The notes under the pieces are model-generated. The model did not search any database. It was given only the letters and a program-made list of their open reading frames with translations, and was not told where the DNA came from. From Formicarius rufipectus (taxonomy: Eukaryota > Chordata > Aves > Passeriformes > Formicariidae), in assembly GCA_013399695.1 (NCBI GenBank), contig VXAU01000310.1, forward strand, positions 496,001 through 560,000: a stretch of 64,000 nt of DNA. The letters run 5' to 3'. The position numbers and the translations under genes are program-made. Positions 11,025 through 24,066 of this stretch are shown here, in pieces. Numbering within the stretch: position 1 is the first letter of the stretch; every line of letters starts with the position of its first letter.

Positions 11025-13300
11025 ACTTGAAATCTATGTGTGGTCACAGGACAATGATTCATTGCAGTTACAGAGATATGGTGGGACAGTTCACATGACT
11101 GGAATGTTGTCATGGATGGCTGGGTACTTTTCAGAAAGGACATGTCAGTGAGGTGAGGTGGTGGAGTTGCTCTTTATGTGAGAGAGCAACTGCAATGTAT
11201 TGAGGTCTACTCAGGGCAAGACTAATGAATTGAGAGTTTATAGGTGAGAATTAAGGGACAGGCTAATATGGGAAACACTATTGTGGGTGTTTACTGCAGA
11301 CCACTTGATCAGGAGGAGGAAGTTGATGAGGCTTTCTCTGGACAGCTAGAAGTAGCGTCATGGTTGCGGGCACTGATTCTCCTGGGGGACTTCAACCACC
11401 CTGGTATTTGCTGGAGAAAAAAAATGCACAGTCCAGGAAGTTCCTGCAGATCACTGGTGATAACTTTTTGTTCCAAGTGGTGGATGAGCCAATGAGGAAA
11501 GGTGTGTTGCTGGATCTTGTACTAACAAACCAGGAGGACTGGTTGAAGACGTGAAGGTTGCGGGAAGCCTTAGCTGCAATGACCATGAAACAGTAGAACT
11601 CAGTATCCTGTGTGGAGGAAGCAAAGCAGCAAGCAGGACTAGAATCTTGACCTGCTGCTGAATCAGATGGCTGTCCTGGGGATGGAAGACACAGAGAAAG
11701 TGGAATTACTGAATGCCTTCTTTGCATCAGTCTTTACTGCTGAGGTCAGCCGTCAAGAATCCCAGATCTTGAAGGAAAGAGAAGGCTGGAGAAAGGAAGA
11801 ATTCTCCTTGGTCATAGATGGTTGGGTTAGAAATTATCTAGATAGACTTAATACCCATAAATTCGTGGACCCTCGTGGGATGCACCCAAGAGTGCTGAGA
11901 GAGATGACATGCTTCTAGGCCAGGAGACATGCCCAAATGACTGGAGGGAAGCCAGTGTTACTGCCATCTTCTAAAAGGGCAAAAAGGAAGATCGGCCAGT
12001 CAGCCTCATCTCAACCCCTGAAAAGATGATGGAACAGATCATTAACAAACATGTAAGACAAAGTCATCAGGAGTAGTCAACATGGTGTCACCAAAGGAAA
12101 ATCATGCTTGATCAATCTGATAGCCTTCTATGATGGCATGGCAGGATGGGTTGACAAGAGGAGAGCAGTAGATTTTGTTTACCTCAACTTCAGCAAGGCT
12201 TTTGACAATGTCTTCCAAAATATTCTCATAGGTAAGCTCCAGAAATGTGGGTTAGATGAATGGACAGTGAGGTGGATCAAGAACTGGCTGAATGGCAGAG
12301 CTCAGAGTTGTGATCAGTGGAGTAGAATCCAGTTGCAGGCCTGTAGTTAATGGTGTTCCCAAGGGATCCCACTGGGTCCAGTCTTATTCAACTTGTTTGT
12401 CAACTACCTGGACAAAGGGATAGAATGTACCCTCAGCAAGTTTGCTGATAATACAAAACTGGGGGGAGTGGCTGATACACTCGAAGGCTGTGCTGCAACT
12501 TAGTGGGACCTTGATAGGTTGGAGAATTGGGCAGAGGTACAACAAGGCAAGTGTAGGGTCCTACCCCTGGGGAAGAATAACCCCAAGTACCAGTACAGGT
12601 TTAGGGGCTAACCTACCAGAGAGCAGCTCTGCAGAGAAGGACCTGAGAGTCTTGGGGGATGACAAGTTTACAATGAGCTGGCCATGAGTCCTTGAGGCCA
12701 GGAGGGCCAAAGGTGTCCTAGGGTGCATTGGGAAGAGTATGGCCAGCAGGTTGAGGGATTTGATCCTCCCCCACTACTCGATCCTAGTGAGGCCACATCT
12801 GGAATACTGTGTCCAGTTTTGGGCTCCTCAGTACAAAAAAGACAAGGAACTACTGCAGAAGGTCCAGCAGAGGGCCAGAGAGATGATTAGGGGTCTGGAA
12901 CATCTCTCTTATAAGGAGAAACTGCAGAAACTGGGTTTGTTTGGTCTAGAGAAGACTGAGAGGGGATGTCATCAATGCATAGAAATATCTCAAAGGCAAG
13001 TGCCAAGAGGATGATACCAGACTCTTTTCAGTGGTGCCCAATAACAGGCCAAGCACAATGTTCATAAGATAAAACAGAAGTTCCACCTCAACATGAGGAA
13101 GAACTTGTTTGCATTGAGAATTACAGAGCACTGGAACAGACTGCCCAGGAAGGTCATAGTGTGTCCCTCTCTAGAGACATTCTGAACTCACCTGGATGTG
13201 TTCCTGTATAACCTGCTCTGAGTGACCCTGTCTTCACAGTGGGTTGGACTAGATGATTTCCAGAGGTCCCTTTTAACTCTAATGATTCTGCAATTCTGTG
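11025..13300 (+). mobile_element. Long CR1 LINE with decayed ORF2
   Basis: This is the longest transposon copy in the window, about 2.3 kb. ORF2 pieces lie in several frames. At 11244-11495 is the endonuclease domain, with the block GDFNHPGICW. At 11667-11918 is a linker ending GMHPRVLREM. At 12108-12350 is the reverse transcriptase with FSKAFDNV. The catalytic F(A/V)DD-type block is not intact; near 12430 the text reads 'tttgctgataatac', giving FADNT. At 12739-13014 is the C-terminal part (LEYCVQFWAPQYKKD, LGLFGLEKTERG). The CR1 3' end 'ggttggactagatgatttcc' is near 13242. Part of the stretch between endonuclease and reverse transcriptase is missing (around 11600-11660). Frameshifts and stops show it is inactive. 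Confidence 0.9.
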
Positions 13301-13905
13301 ACTCATTCCATGATTTTCCTGGGAACTGAAGTAAGACTGATGGACCTACAGCTGCCTGGATCCTCCTTTAAGGCCTTCTTGTCAATGGGGATGACATCAG
13401 CCTTCCTCTAGTTTTCTGAATCTCCCTGAATCTCCAGACTTCTCAAATACTATGGAGAGTGGCCTCACAATGGTTTCAACCAGCTCTCTTAACACCCTCG
13501 GATGGAAAACATCAGGGCCCATCAATTTGTGGGGGGGTGAAGCTCCTGTTCACACACCAATTCTTCTTTCACTGACCGTGGGTCTGAGTTCACATCAACC
13601 TGTATTTTTGTTATCAAGGCCTGGGGACCTACAGACTGGTAAAGACAGAGATGAGGAACATGTTGAGAACCCCTGCCTTTTCAGCATCACTTGGAACTTA
13701 TTCACCTCTCCTGTTTAACAGCAGGCTAGTATTTTCTTTCTGCTTGTTGTTTAGGTACCTGAAGAACACATTCTTGTAGTTTTTGACATTTCTGACCAAT
13801 CTCAAATCAGGATGAACTTCTGCTTTTTTAACTGCATCTCTGCATGCCTTGGCAATGCCCATAGAATTCTCAACCACAACTACTGTATGACAGCAATGAC
13901 ACCTT
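13301..13905 (-). mobile_element. CR1 LINE ORF2 fragment, minus strand
   Basis: The plus-strand text 'ccatgattttcctgggaact' through 'gtaagactgatggacctaca' is the antisense of the CR1 ORF2 segment around the start of the reverse transcriptase (reading roughly Y-R-S-I-S-L-T-S-V-P). The following 'cagctctcttaacaccctcg' and 'aaacatcagggcccatcaa' match the antisense of the GPDGMHPRVL block. It is heavily decayed. It begins exactly where the 3' end of the plus-strand CR1 stops. Confidence 0.75.
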
Positions 13906-16900
13906 TCAGGTGAGGTGTGCTTGGTACACTGGTTCAGAGAGACCACACAGGGCAGGGCTCAGCCAGTTGTACTACTGCCTTGGGATAAACTCATTTACTG
14001 AGAAGTTTCTTGTAAAATGTGTGGGGCATTGAAAAAATACCTCATCTGTCTCTCATTCAGACTAGCCAAAGAGGTGTGGGTCAGGGTCACCAGCACTCCA
14101 GTGTATTCCACAACCTCATATCCCTTGCAGGAGGAGGTGGAGGTTCCTGACAGTTTTTATTCTTGCCCTACAAGGTACTGTAAGCTTGTCTTCCTTTTTA
14201 AAACAGAGTTACTCATCTGTTGTAAATAGCTTGAGACCTTCTGGATTTCACAGAACAATTCCAGTTTACAGCAAGTGAAAACAGAGATGAGTTTCCATGC
14301 TTTTCACAAAAGAAAGAGAAAATAGACATCATAGCTTGCCAAGTGGCTGACACTTAAAAATTACAAAGCTTGGGATGTCTCTCTGTAAACATATTTATCC
14401 ATCTGGTTTTATGGCTTATGTAATACCTCTCAAACGACGTAGCTAGCATTGTCCTCTGTCTAAGGCAGTCCTTGAAGTTCTTTCTCCCTCTTGTCAAATC
14501 TCCCGGAGAGATTTGCTCTCAGTGTGCTCTACAGCTGTACAAGCTCCATAACACAAGAGACTAGATCATATCTTACTGAGACAGGTTTTGACAAAGTTGC
14601 TCATACTTCCATAAGTGGGGTCATACAGTGAATGTAGACACCTGGGCCTTGTTTCCCTTATTGACAGGTACCCTGTCAGTTCATTAATCAGTTGCTAATT
14701 TCCCTTCATCCTATTTATAGTGCCAAACTTTAAGAGCCTATTCTCTGTTGTGCTGTGAGTTTGTTGGCCCTCCTACACCTCTTTATAAAAAGCAGCAACA
14801 CATCAGAAAGATTAGCCTGTGTCCACCGAGTTTACAGTAATGACTTTGGTAGTAGCACCCAAAGGAAAGTAATGAATGTTTTATACACAAGAATTATTTC
14901 ACACCTACCAGTGATGGATTTTCATCACGACACTGGTGTATGATTCCCTTAGCTGAATCCTCTTCAGTGACTTAATAACTAAGGTGATTGCCTCAAGCAA
15001 TTAAAAACTCCAGGACCTCTTCCAAACTCATTTTGTTGCCAAGTTAACAATGCAGTTAGAAGCATTAAGTGTTCTTCACTTACCATTTTCGTCTCTGGTT
15101 TCACAGCACTCTGAGGACACCTGGCCTGGTAGTGGCAAGGTAATGAGCTGAAAGAAAGGGTGGAAGAACTCTTCCCTCGTGGAGTCATTGAGGAGCAACC
15201 AGTGCAGGTGGGACACAGCTGCATGCTTTCCTGTGGCATAGCTGCTGCCTTCCCTCCTTCACATCCTTCTGCCCTTTAGGTCTGAAATGTTCTGACTTCA
15301 CACTACAAGACTAGAACTACCATAGCCTGAACCACTCTCTGCCATTCCAGTGGCTTTTTGCCTCATACTTACACACACAGTTTTTAGGGAAAAATGACAT
15401 ATCTAAAGTGCTTTGTAGGTCTAAAGAAGAAAAATCTTTCTCCCAGGTGGAGAAAGGTCCTGTTCTGCAAATCTGCTGACTGACACACAGAACTGTGGCT
15501 TCTGAGATGTTGTCCTACAGCCTTTGAAGTAAAGCTGACTTGCAAATGAAAAAACATGCCTTTGCACAGAAAAATTGAAAAGGAAATTTTGAAATGGCAT
15601 GCAGAAAGCATGTTTTTGTTGAAATTTGCAATTTTTGCGGAGAGGTTAATCAAAAACTGGGGAAAGTTTCAATCTTGAGAAATTTCCATCTTGTTTCGAA
15701 AAAAATGGTCTCTGGAAATAGTAAAAAAAAAAAAAAAATAAATTCTTGTAGGCCTGTATTTAACCACATGGAAAAAGTAATTTATCCAGGCAAATTAGCA
15801 TAGAGACTTGCAACCTGATTATGAAGATAAAAATTACAAGTATTCAGACTTATAATTTTCAATTAGATTTCCACATCATGAGGACAAAAGAAGGACATCC
15901 ATTCTTTAAATAAACACACTAACTTCCACCAGCTGTGGAAAAGGCCAAAAAGTTCCCAAGCTTTTACAAAATTATCATTCTTTAATAAGGAAAAGGGATA
16001 CACTCTTCTGTAACAGAACTTTCCAAGCTTTGTTGACAAAAAAAAGGCATGTTCTGGAAGATCAAAAACACATCTTTGTCAAATCAGTGAAAAAAGAATA
16101 TTATCTGAAATGTCTGCCACATCGATAAGGCAATTACATTTTTTAACACCACCATAGCCTCCAGTCCTCACCCTTTTTCATCCATTTCACTTTTACCAGA
16201 TTTTTAAAGGTGGTAAACCTCTAACTGGTCTGATTTAAACTCAATATTGTAGCATAATATTTCCAGATAAAAGTAATGGCACAGTTGGGGAGCTCTGCTC
16301 ACATTTGTAAAGCATTTTGGTACTTCTTTCAGGGCAATGTTAACAAAAAGTGGACACGGGGCACATGTAAATACTGACACAAGTTCACTTTTTTCTTTGT
16401 ATTTACCCCCAGCTCTCAGTTTCATTTATTTTTCGAGCCACTCTATGGCTTTGTTCTTTACGCTGTTTGAATCAGAGCAAAGAAGCACATCTATTTTCCA
16501 TCAGTGGGACAAGATATTTGCTATAGGAAGATAGGAAATAGAGTATGAATTGCTGCACAAAACTCCCCTTCCAGTCATTAAAAGAAAACCAGAGAAGTTG
16601 TCTATTGCCCTACTGTAATTGAGATGAGCCTTTACTGGGTGTTTCATGCACCAAACACACCCCAGTGTAACAGTCTTTGACATCTTCTTGCCTCTGGTTT
16701 TATGAAGGGTAGATTTACATGAATTTGCAATTAAAGGAAGGAAAACTTTATGCCAAATATCCACTTTTGAACCCCAGTCATGTCAATACTACAGCTGTTC
16801 AAATAAAGTTAAATATCTCTAATAATTGAAAAAGTGTTTGTTAAATACTCTAATGGTGAAATGCCTTCACTGTAGGCTTGGGACTACTTAGACTATAAAT

Positions 16901-17418
16901 GAGTTAAGTAGTAAAAAAATCCTTGTAACAGAGAGTGAATCTGTGCAGTTGATCACATAGATCATACATGTGGATCAAAACATGAAGAGCATCAACACTG
17001 ACAGGCTGAGTATTCCAACACAGGAACCAGTGCTAGTAGGACACTTGGATTCCCACAAGCTCAGCCAGGCCTCCACTTTTTCAGAAAACAAGGAAAACAG
17101 AGTAATGATTTGCATTTGCTGAATGACTAAACAAATTTTGTGTCCAAAGCAAATGCAAATGTCTGTTGTATACAGTGGGGAGGGCAGAGAGGGAGAGGAG
17201 CCAAAGTCTTCTGCCAGTTGTCTGCTACACCTGTTTGTAGCAGTGTCCAGCAACTACCTAGTGCTACATCATTTGTAACATGGCTCACACAGAAAGAAGT
17301 TCTGGAGCACTTCTGATACAGAGCCCAGCTTATGGCTAGTGTCCTGATCTGTGAGAAGGGCTTGCTCTGGAGGAAGAGTCAGCATTTCCTGTCACTGTTC
17401 AGACTTTCCAAAAGTAAA
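13906..17418. other. Interval without a supported gene
   Basis: No gene supported. An oligo-A run lies at about 15723-15738. Frames of 60-92 codons occur on both strands without convincing splice sites. Confidence 0.5.
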
Positions 17419-18215
17419 TCAATGGTTCATAGAATCATAAAATGGCTTGGCTTGGACCTTAAAGATCTTAAACTCTGCCCCACTATGGGCAGGGAAAGTT
17501 CCACTAGACCAGGTTGCCCAAAGCCCTATCCAACTTGACCTTGACCACTTCCAGGGACGGGAAATCCCCAGCTTCTTGGGCAACTTATTCCAGCATTTTA
17601 CTACCCTTACAATAAAGCATTTCTTCCTAATATCAAGTCCAATGCCATCATCTTTCTTTTTAAAGCCATTCCCTCTTGTTCTATCACTACAGGCCCTTGT
17701 GCCCTCCACAGCAATGCTTATGTGGAAAGTACCTCTCTGGCTTTCTTGCAGCTCCCCTTTAGGTACTGGGAGGTTGCTGTAAAGTCTCTCTAGCCTGCTC
17801 CTCTCCAGGCTAAACAAGCCCAACTCTCTCAATCTGTCTTCATAGAAGAGGTTCTCCAGTCTTTTCATCACCTTAGTGGCCCTCCTCCGGTCTTGCTTCA
17901 ACAGGTCCATGTCCTTATGCTGGTGGCTCCGAAGCAGAACACAGTACTCCAGGTGGAGTCTCACCATAGCAAAGCAGAGGGGCAGAAACACCTCCCTCAA
18001 CCTGCTGGTCACACTTCTTGTGATGCAAACCAGCATAAAATTGACCTTCTGGACTGCAAGTGCACATTACCAGGTGCTCCACAGAGCTTAGCATCCATCC
18101 CAAGTTCTTCTGCTCAGGGCTGTTCTCTGCCCAGCCTGTATTTGTGCTTAGGATTGCCCTGACCCAGGTGCAGGACCCATAGAGAGTCCAAGTGAGGCAC
18201 CTATTTTTCATGGAG
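17419..18215 (-). mobile_element. CR1 LINE 3' fragment with a 205-codon open frame
   Basis: The plus strand starts 'catagaatcataaaatggct', the reverse complement of the CR1 3' terminus. It then runs antisense through the ORF2 C-terminus. A minus frame at 17419-18036 stays open for 205 codons and contains LHLEYCVLLRSHQHKDMD, LRELGLFSLERSRLERL and CWNKLPKKLG, recognisable CR1 C-terminal motifs. The upper part (18040-18215) carries further CR1 text, with a frameshift to the frame 17915-18322. Fewer disruptions than in the other copies suggest a younger insertion. Confidence 0.9.
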
Positions 18216-21200
18216 TCTCCTAATTTAGGGTACAGCACTTCTTTGCCTGAAATATCTACAAGATACCTTTCTGGAGTATGGATGTTCACTGTTTTTCTGC
18301 AGATACCTATGCCAAAAATCATTAGATATGTTTTAATATCAGGCTAGACGTATTGACTCTTTCAAATCAAAAACGGAAGTGTTCAGAAATTTTTTTCCAC
18401 ATATAAACATGGTATGATGTCATTCACTATAAACTCCCAGCTGAGGACCTGGATGAAAGGCAATTTACCTCACTGACCAGAGAACAGAAATGAACCTCTG
18501 AGCTGTTCAGCACCCTGGAGCAATAAATGGACTCATGCCAGTGTCTCATATGAGTGCTAGAAAAACATCAGCCAAAATTTAACTTGTGGCAACTTAGACG
18601 TAGAAAGCCATTGCACAAACATGCTGTGAGGATGAAAAAAGTTAAGAAAAGAAAAAAATGAAAAATCCTGTGGCAGTCCACTCAGTGTTTCTTTCCTGAT
18701 GGTTGACTTTGAGAGAGATGAACTTTGTCCCACAGCTGCTCCTTGTGGGTGTTCATCTCTCTGCCAAATATTTCTGGAAAACAGAAAGACTGCAGGTCAT
18801 GAATAACTGATCTTTCAGAAAGAAATGCATGAAAACACTGCTGGCAGAGAGGAAGGTAGGCAAGGACTAAAAGAAAAAGCCAGTTTACTGGCTTTCCAAT
18901 CAGCTTCTCATATTTCATCAATCATCTGCTGAGAAGGCATTTGAGAGAGTCTTTATGTGCCCTGTGCCTTCTAATTCACTACTCAAATCCACTATTGACA
19001 TGAGCTGCTACCAAGGTAGGCATGCACAATAGTTCTTTAAAGAAGAAATCAACCTGAATGGCTTCCTCTTGGCACCAGCCCCCTGCACAGAAACAAGTGC
19101 AAGACACCTTCCATGAGCCAGAAAGATGCAAATGGCAAATAATCCTTCAGGCAAAAACTATGGAGACCTACACATCCACAAGCTGTGTGACAGGTTCTGC
19201 CCAGCGCAGAGCCCCCCGTGCTAGACATGAGCACCATTCCTTCCTACCACAGCCAGAGCAACACGCAGCAACAGCGGATCACACTTGATGTATTAGCACA
19301 CCTACAGTAAACTCCTGCACCATCACTTATGGAAAGGAACGTAATGGATAACACTCATTTCCAGCTCAGCTGTACTGACACCAGTCAAGTTACATCAGAA
19401 TAAGCTACTCTGTGTATTCATTCTTGGCACAAAAGATACTTTTGCAACTTCAATGGTATCGTGTGCGTAAACAAAAAAGGATGTGATGGAACATAAAGAA
19501 AATGTCATTTCCACTGCCAGTTCTTTTGTCCTGAAGCAGAAATAGTGACATATCTGCGCCTACTCTCTGAGAAAGCAAGAAACAGCTTGAACAACCAGTA
19601 GGAGTTCATAAGGACACATACTGTATCTCAAACAATTTGACATTTTCCCTAGTTCTCCAAATGTGCCTATAGTTTAGGAATAAACTACTTCTTAGAGTAA
19701 AAAACCCCTAAAGCTAAACACAGAAGACTAAAAGGGGAAATTCACAGAAAGGATAGCTTTCCAAAATGGAGTCTGAACGTCAAGAAAAGCAAGGTGTAGC
19801 TTCAAGTTCTGCAAATAAATGAGCTTCCTGCATAGCATGCAAATTAAATGAGAACATTTAAACAGATTAATGTAACATTTCAAAACCAAGTGTGTTACCA
19901 GGTAGAATATAGAACAATTCCCATTTTTTTCTGTTGATGGCTTTCAAATCTGTTACCACAGAGGTGTGATAAAAAATAAACAATGTTTTTTGACACCAGG
20001 ACAAAGGCCTCCACCAGCAGTCATCAAGAAGAGTCATCAAGAAAATCCCTGACAAGGAACATGATGCATGTTTTATGCTGTGGAACATACCTGAGAGGTT
20101 ACATCTGCTCAAGCTGTGATGTGCATAGAGAGGAACATTATTTGCAGAGGTAATTTACAGTACAATATAATCTCAGCTAGATTTGCTCACTCACAGAAAC
20201 AGACACAGATTTAAAAGCCTTCAAAGATCATGACCCCATTCAGAGGTTTGATTACTCACTGAAATGCTAATACTTGTAAAGAGAGTTTAATTCCAATGTA
20301 ACTATGCACTCTTCCCCCTCTGCTCTCTGCCCTTCAGTCCCATTACCTTTCCACAGTTTGTAATACTGGTAACAGCAACTAATTTCTCCACTAGTAATTA
20401 GCCCTTACAGAACAGAGAAGGCTGACCCTGAAATAATAGTTGTCATTTCTAGCTCTTTTTTCCTTTACATCCTTTACATCAGTATGTAAGCATGGAATTT
20501 TTATCTTGCTTATTTCTTTAATGCTTCATCCTTTTAATGCTATATAGTGTTGATGTATGTGAGGAGTCTTCATCACAGAACTCTTTGCTGTCATCTGATT
20601 CAAATGAAACACTTAACTATTTCCATGCAGTGAAATGATTCCTGCTACCACTCAGTCAGTACCACAACCCAAAACCTGGAATAGTAAGAGTAGACTACAG
20701 CTTTATATTTTAATTCTGTCTGTAAAAGGTGCATGAATGCCATAATTTAGAAACAGTTGAATGGGAATGAGACACAGAGGTTATTCATCAAACTTCTTGA
20801 AATCACAGGGGCTACAGGGAGAAAAACCCTTAGAAAGGTGCCAGAGCTATTTATTGTAAGAGCCCAATGAGTGTTTCACTGTTCCTGAAAATGTCTTCAA
20901 CTAAGTTCCAGAACAATTGTTAACCATTTTATGAGCATTGACATTTTCTTTAAGAATTGAAGTTTTTGAAACTGATTATATCAGAGAAAAGAGGTTTCAT
21001 GCACCTTAGTATGAGTTCTTCTGATTTTCCAGTTCAAACAGGCTACATTTACCAACATGAAGGGAAGGAAAACAAAGCAAGAGTCTTCAAAAGCAGATCA
21101 GGAGTAAGTCCTGGAGCACCACCCTGAGGTTCAGCCTGTTCTCCTCTCCTTTAGATGGTCCACAAATGGAAGAGAAGAAACTGTTCTAGCCTCAAAGGGT

Positions 21201-21470
21201 GGAATCTGAGTAGTGCTTCTTGAAATAGGCTAGGGACCACTGAGGTCAAAACCCATCTCACTGAACATCTCAGCAGGGAATATCTCATACACAGACAGGT
21301 GTTTACTTTGCTAACACAGCTCTGCTAGAGGAGCGAAAGGCCTTGACACTCCCTCTCTCCCTAACCCTACTTCTCATCTGTACTTAGTAGGTCTGCATCC
21401 ACACCGGTGTAAGTGGCTCATCTACTCAATATGATTCAGCTGATCTATCCATGTCTAAAGAGTAAAGGCA
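18216..21470. other. Interval without a supported gene
   Basis: No gene, RNA or clear transposon is seen. The sequence is AT-rich and unique in appearance. Confidence 0.5.
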
Positions 21471-21474
21471 GCTG

Positions 21475-21700
21475 CAGTAGGTGAGATCAGAAGTCCATTT
21501 AGCCTAGCACTTTATCTTCAACTCTTGCCAAAAGTTGTCGTCTAGAGAAGAGTACAGGAACTGGCCACATGACTTTCCTTGAGCACTCTCCCTTGCACTA
21601 TACACGGTTCAGGTATTTCTAGGTTTTTAGATTTTCATTACACCTTACTGACATCTGTGTGCCTTTTTGGCATTCCTCCCTCTTCTCTGTAAAAGAGAAA
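21475..21700 (-). mobile_element. Possible ancient CR1 relic
   Basis: The phrase 'gagatcagaagtccatttag' followed by 'cctagcactttatcttcaac' resembles the antisense of an old reptile and bird CR1 lineage that reads roughly 'ggatcagacc...ccatctagcc...gtatcctgt'. The match is diverged and boundaries are uncertain. Confidence 0.3.
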
Positions 21701-23805
21701 GTCTTCCCTGAGGGTGGTTAGCACAGCTGTGCTGACCGGCTTCACTCATTCTCCAGAGGCTGAAGTAGGAAACTAGAATAAGTGCCTTGCTTACCAAATA
21801 CTTATCTGGATTTGCTGCTGTTCAAAAAAAATACAGAGTTTCCTCCCCCTGCGTCCCCTCTGCATCAAAAGAACTCAAGTGAAGGATCAGGAGTTCTGAA
21901 GCAAAATGATTTGTCCTGAAAGATAAATGTGGTGCCAGGTAGGATCAAGACAACCATCTTAGGGTGGGGTGCAGGATGACAGATGGCAAGCAGTTCTGGG
22001 AAGAAATGGGTTTGAAGTTCAGCTATTCCTTGCTTGCCGCGTAGAATACTGAAAGGCCATGTTACAGTGAGCCAGAGGAGAGGACATAACACATGAAGTA
22101 CAGATTTTCAACTTTGAAATATCTAGCTCAGTGTCTTAACAAGCAGTCTGGAGAAGGTGAACAAGGTACTGTTACTCAGTTTCATAATACATTGCCATGA
22201 AAGAAGTAGGAGGGAACTGGGGAAATTATCAGGTGGCGGATTTAAAAAGAGACACAAGGAATTACTCTTTCACACATGTATACATAAGTGTGAAACTAAC
22301 TGATCTGAGACATTGCTGATACCAAAAATAAAACAAGGTTAAAAATAAAATGGTTAGACAAATAAAAAAATAGGTTCAACATGGGCTCTTAAATACATGA
22401 TGAAAATATATCAAGTCCATGAATCACAGACTTCTAGAAGGTAGGAGAAGATCCTTGTGCTACCTCAATTCTTATATTTTTCTTAAGCCTCTGCCACTAC
22501 CCACTATGGAGAGCAGACACTGAGGGAGATGAACTTTTAGACTGACTCTGAATTGCTGTTCTTATTCCCCAAATTCAGTAAATTTTTTTGCAACTACTTG
22601 TAACAGCATTTTCTTCTGCTGTCACTGTACTAATGGAGTGTGCCAAGATGTATGGAAATTAATTATCCTTTTTTATTTCTGGAATGTAGGCTGTGGGGAT
22701 CTGACATTTAATGCATCAAATGCTCTGCATACATTCTATATCTGGTAAGTGCACTTCTCACAACTTCATCAACAAGTTATGGTTCACAGTCCTGATATGA
22801 TTATAACATTAATTCCTACTGTCAGAGTATGTTTACTGCACCAGTTTCATGAATATGGCTCAGAGCCACTGAGTACAGAGAAGTTTTGGTTCCTCTAATC
22901 AGTGACAAACTACAGTCTAAACTCGGAGGAGAAAGTCCTACTTTTCACTATCTCACATGTCAAGGGAAAAAATAACACATTCATCTGAAATGACTGCGTA
23001 TAAGAAATCCTCCATCAGGATTTAATAATGGAAGATGATATCATCTTTATCTTGCTGCTATGCTCTGGTCCCAAATCATTTGACAAATGTTATCTGGCAG
23101 GCTGGCAGGATGGGGGCAAGTCTTACTTCTCCGTTGGCCAAGCTCTTTGCAAGACAAAGTACATTAGTTCTCCTTGAGTCACATGTTATATCTGTCCTCA
23201 TTCCCTGCCACTTCAGTGCTCCTCAACCACTCCCCACAGTGACTCCCAGGCCTTGCATCACGTGTCTCTTTCTGCCCTGGTCTCACCTCTTCTCTTGCTG
23301 TCTGCCTATAGGCATGGCACTACCTCTTCCCCCACCACCCTGCCCCTGTGTGGGTCTTCTTTCCCTCTGCCCCATCCAAGTGTACTTGGGCCACTCCTTC
23401 CATATAAGGCCAGCAGGAGAACTGGGTCAGAGCAGAGGTCAGGATGTTGAGGTCAAGAAGTCCAGGACATTATTCAGCACTAGCTACTGCCTTGGTTAAG
23501 TCAACTTCAGTGTTACATGGGTTTGAGTTGTGGAGAGAACCAATCACATTGCAGGACATCTCTCCCTCTGTCTGTCAACTGTGGAAAATGCTTGCTATAA
23601 GAACATGTGCCCTCAGTGTGCCCCTTAAGCCTGGGTTGGACACTTGAATGTGATTATGTATCAGAGGTTTTCTATTCTCCTTCCTCCCTTCCTATTGAGC
23701 TATGCATACCATTGCCCTGCCTGCTCTCCCACTTTTCCCTAGCAAAATTATTTTCTTTTACCCACTGAGAGGGCATGCTATGCATGTTATTATATACTGT
23801 TCAAT
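21701..23805. other. Interval without a supported gene
   Basis: No gene supported. The plus frame at 23035-23499 (154 codons) lies in a C/T-rich stretch, shows no splice sites or domain, and is probably chance. Confidence 0.5.
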
Positions 23806-24066
23806 AGACCTTGGATGCGGCGGGCATTGGCCGAGTGGTGTAAGTCGCCTCCTCTGGAGCCGGCTCCTCCTCTGAGGACGCCGGTTCGAATCCTGGAGGA
23901 ACTCGCTGTCACCGTCCGACTGCTCAGCCGTGGCAAAATGAGCCTCAGGAGTAAAGGGGGTGGGGCCAGTTCCACGCACACTGTGCCTCACCTAAAAAAT
24001 CCATTGTGCAGGCTTATCCCAAAATCTTCGTTCACGAAGTCTAGCCAACAACAACAGACCTTGGAT
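23806..24066 (+). mobile_element. tRNA-derived SINE, copy 2, with target-site duplication
   Basis: The SINE body is 23817-24055 (239 bp). The perfect 11-bp direct repeat AGACCTTGGAT flanks it at 23806-23816 and 24056-24066, which fixes both ends. The A box TGGCCGAGTGG is at 23828-23838 and the B box GGTTCGAATCC at 23883-23893. The tail is (CAA)n. Relative to copy 1, the hairpin near the 3' end keeps its stem (CTTCG and CGAAG) and changes only the loop, TTCG to TTCA. The intact duplication indicates a fairly recent insertion. It contains no protein-coding capacity. Confidence 0.95.

Noticed and set aside
23035..23499. 154-codon plus-strand frame
   Set aside because: It is a C/T-rich stretch with no splice sites, no domain and no context; a chance open frame is the simplest reading.
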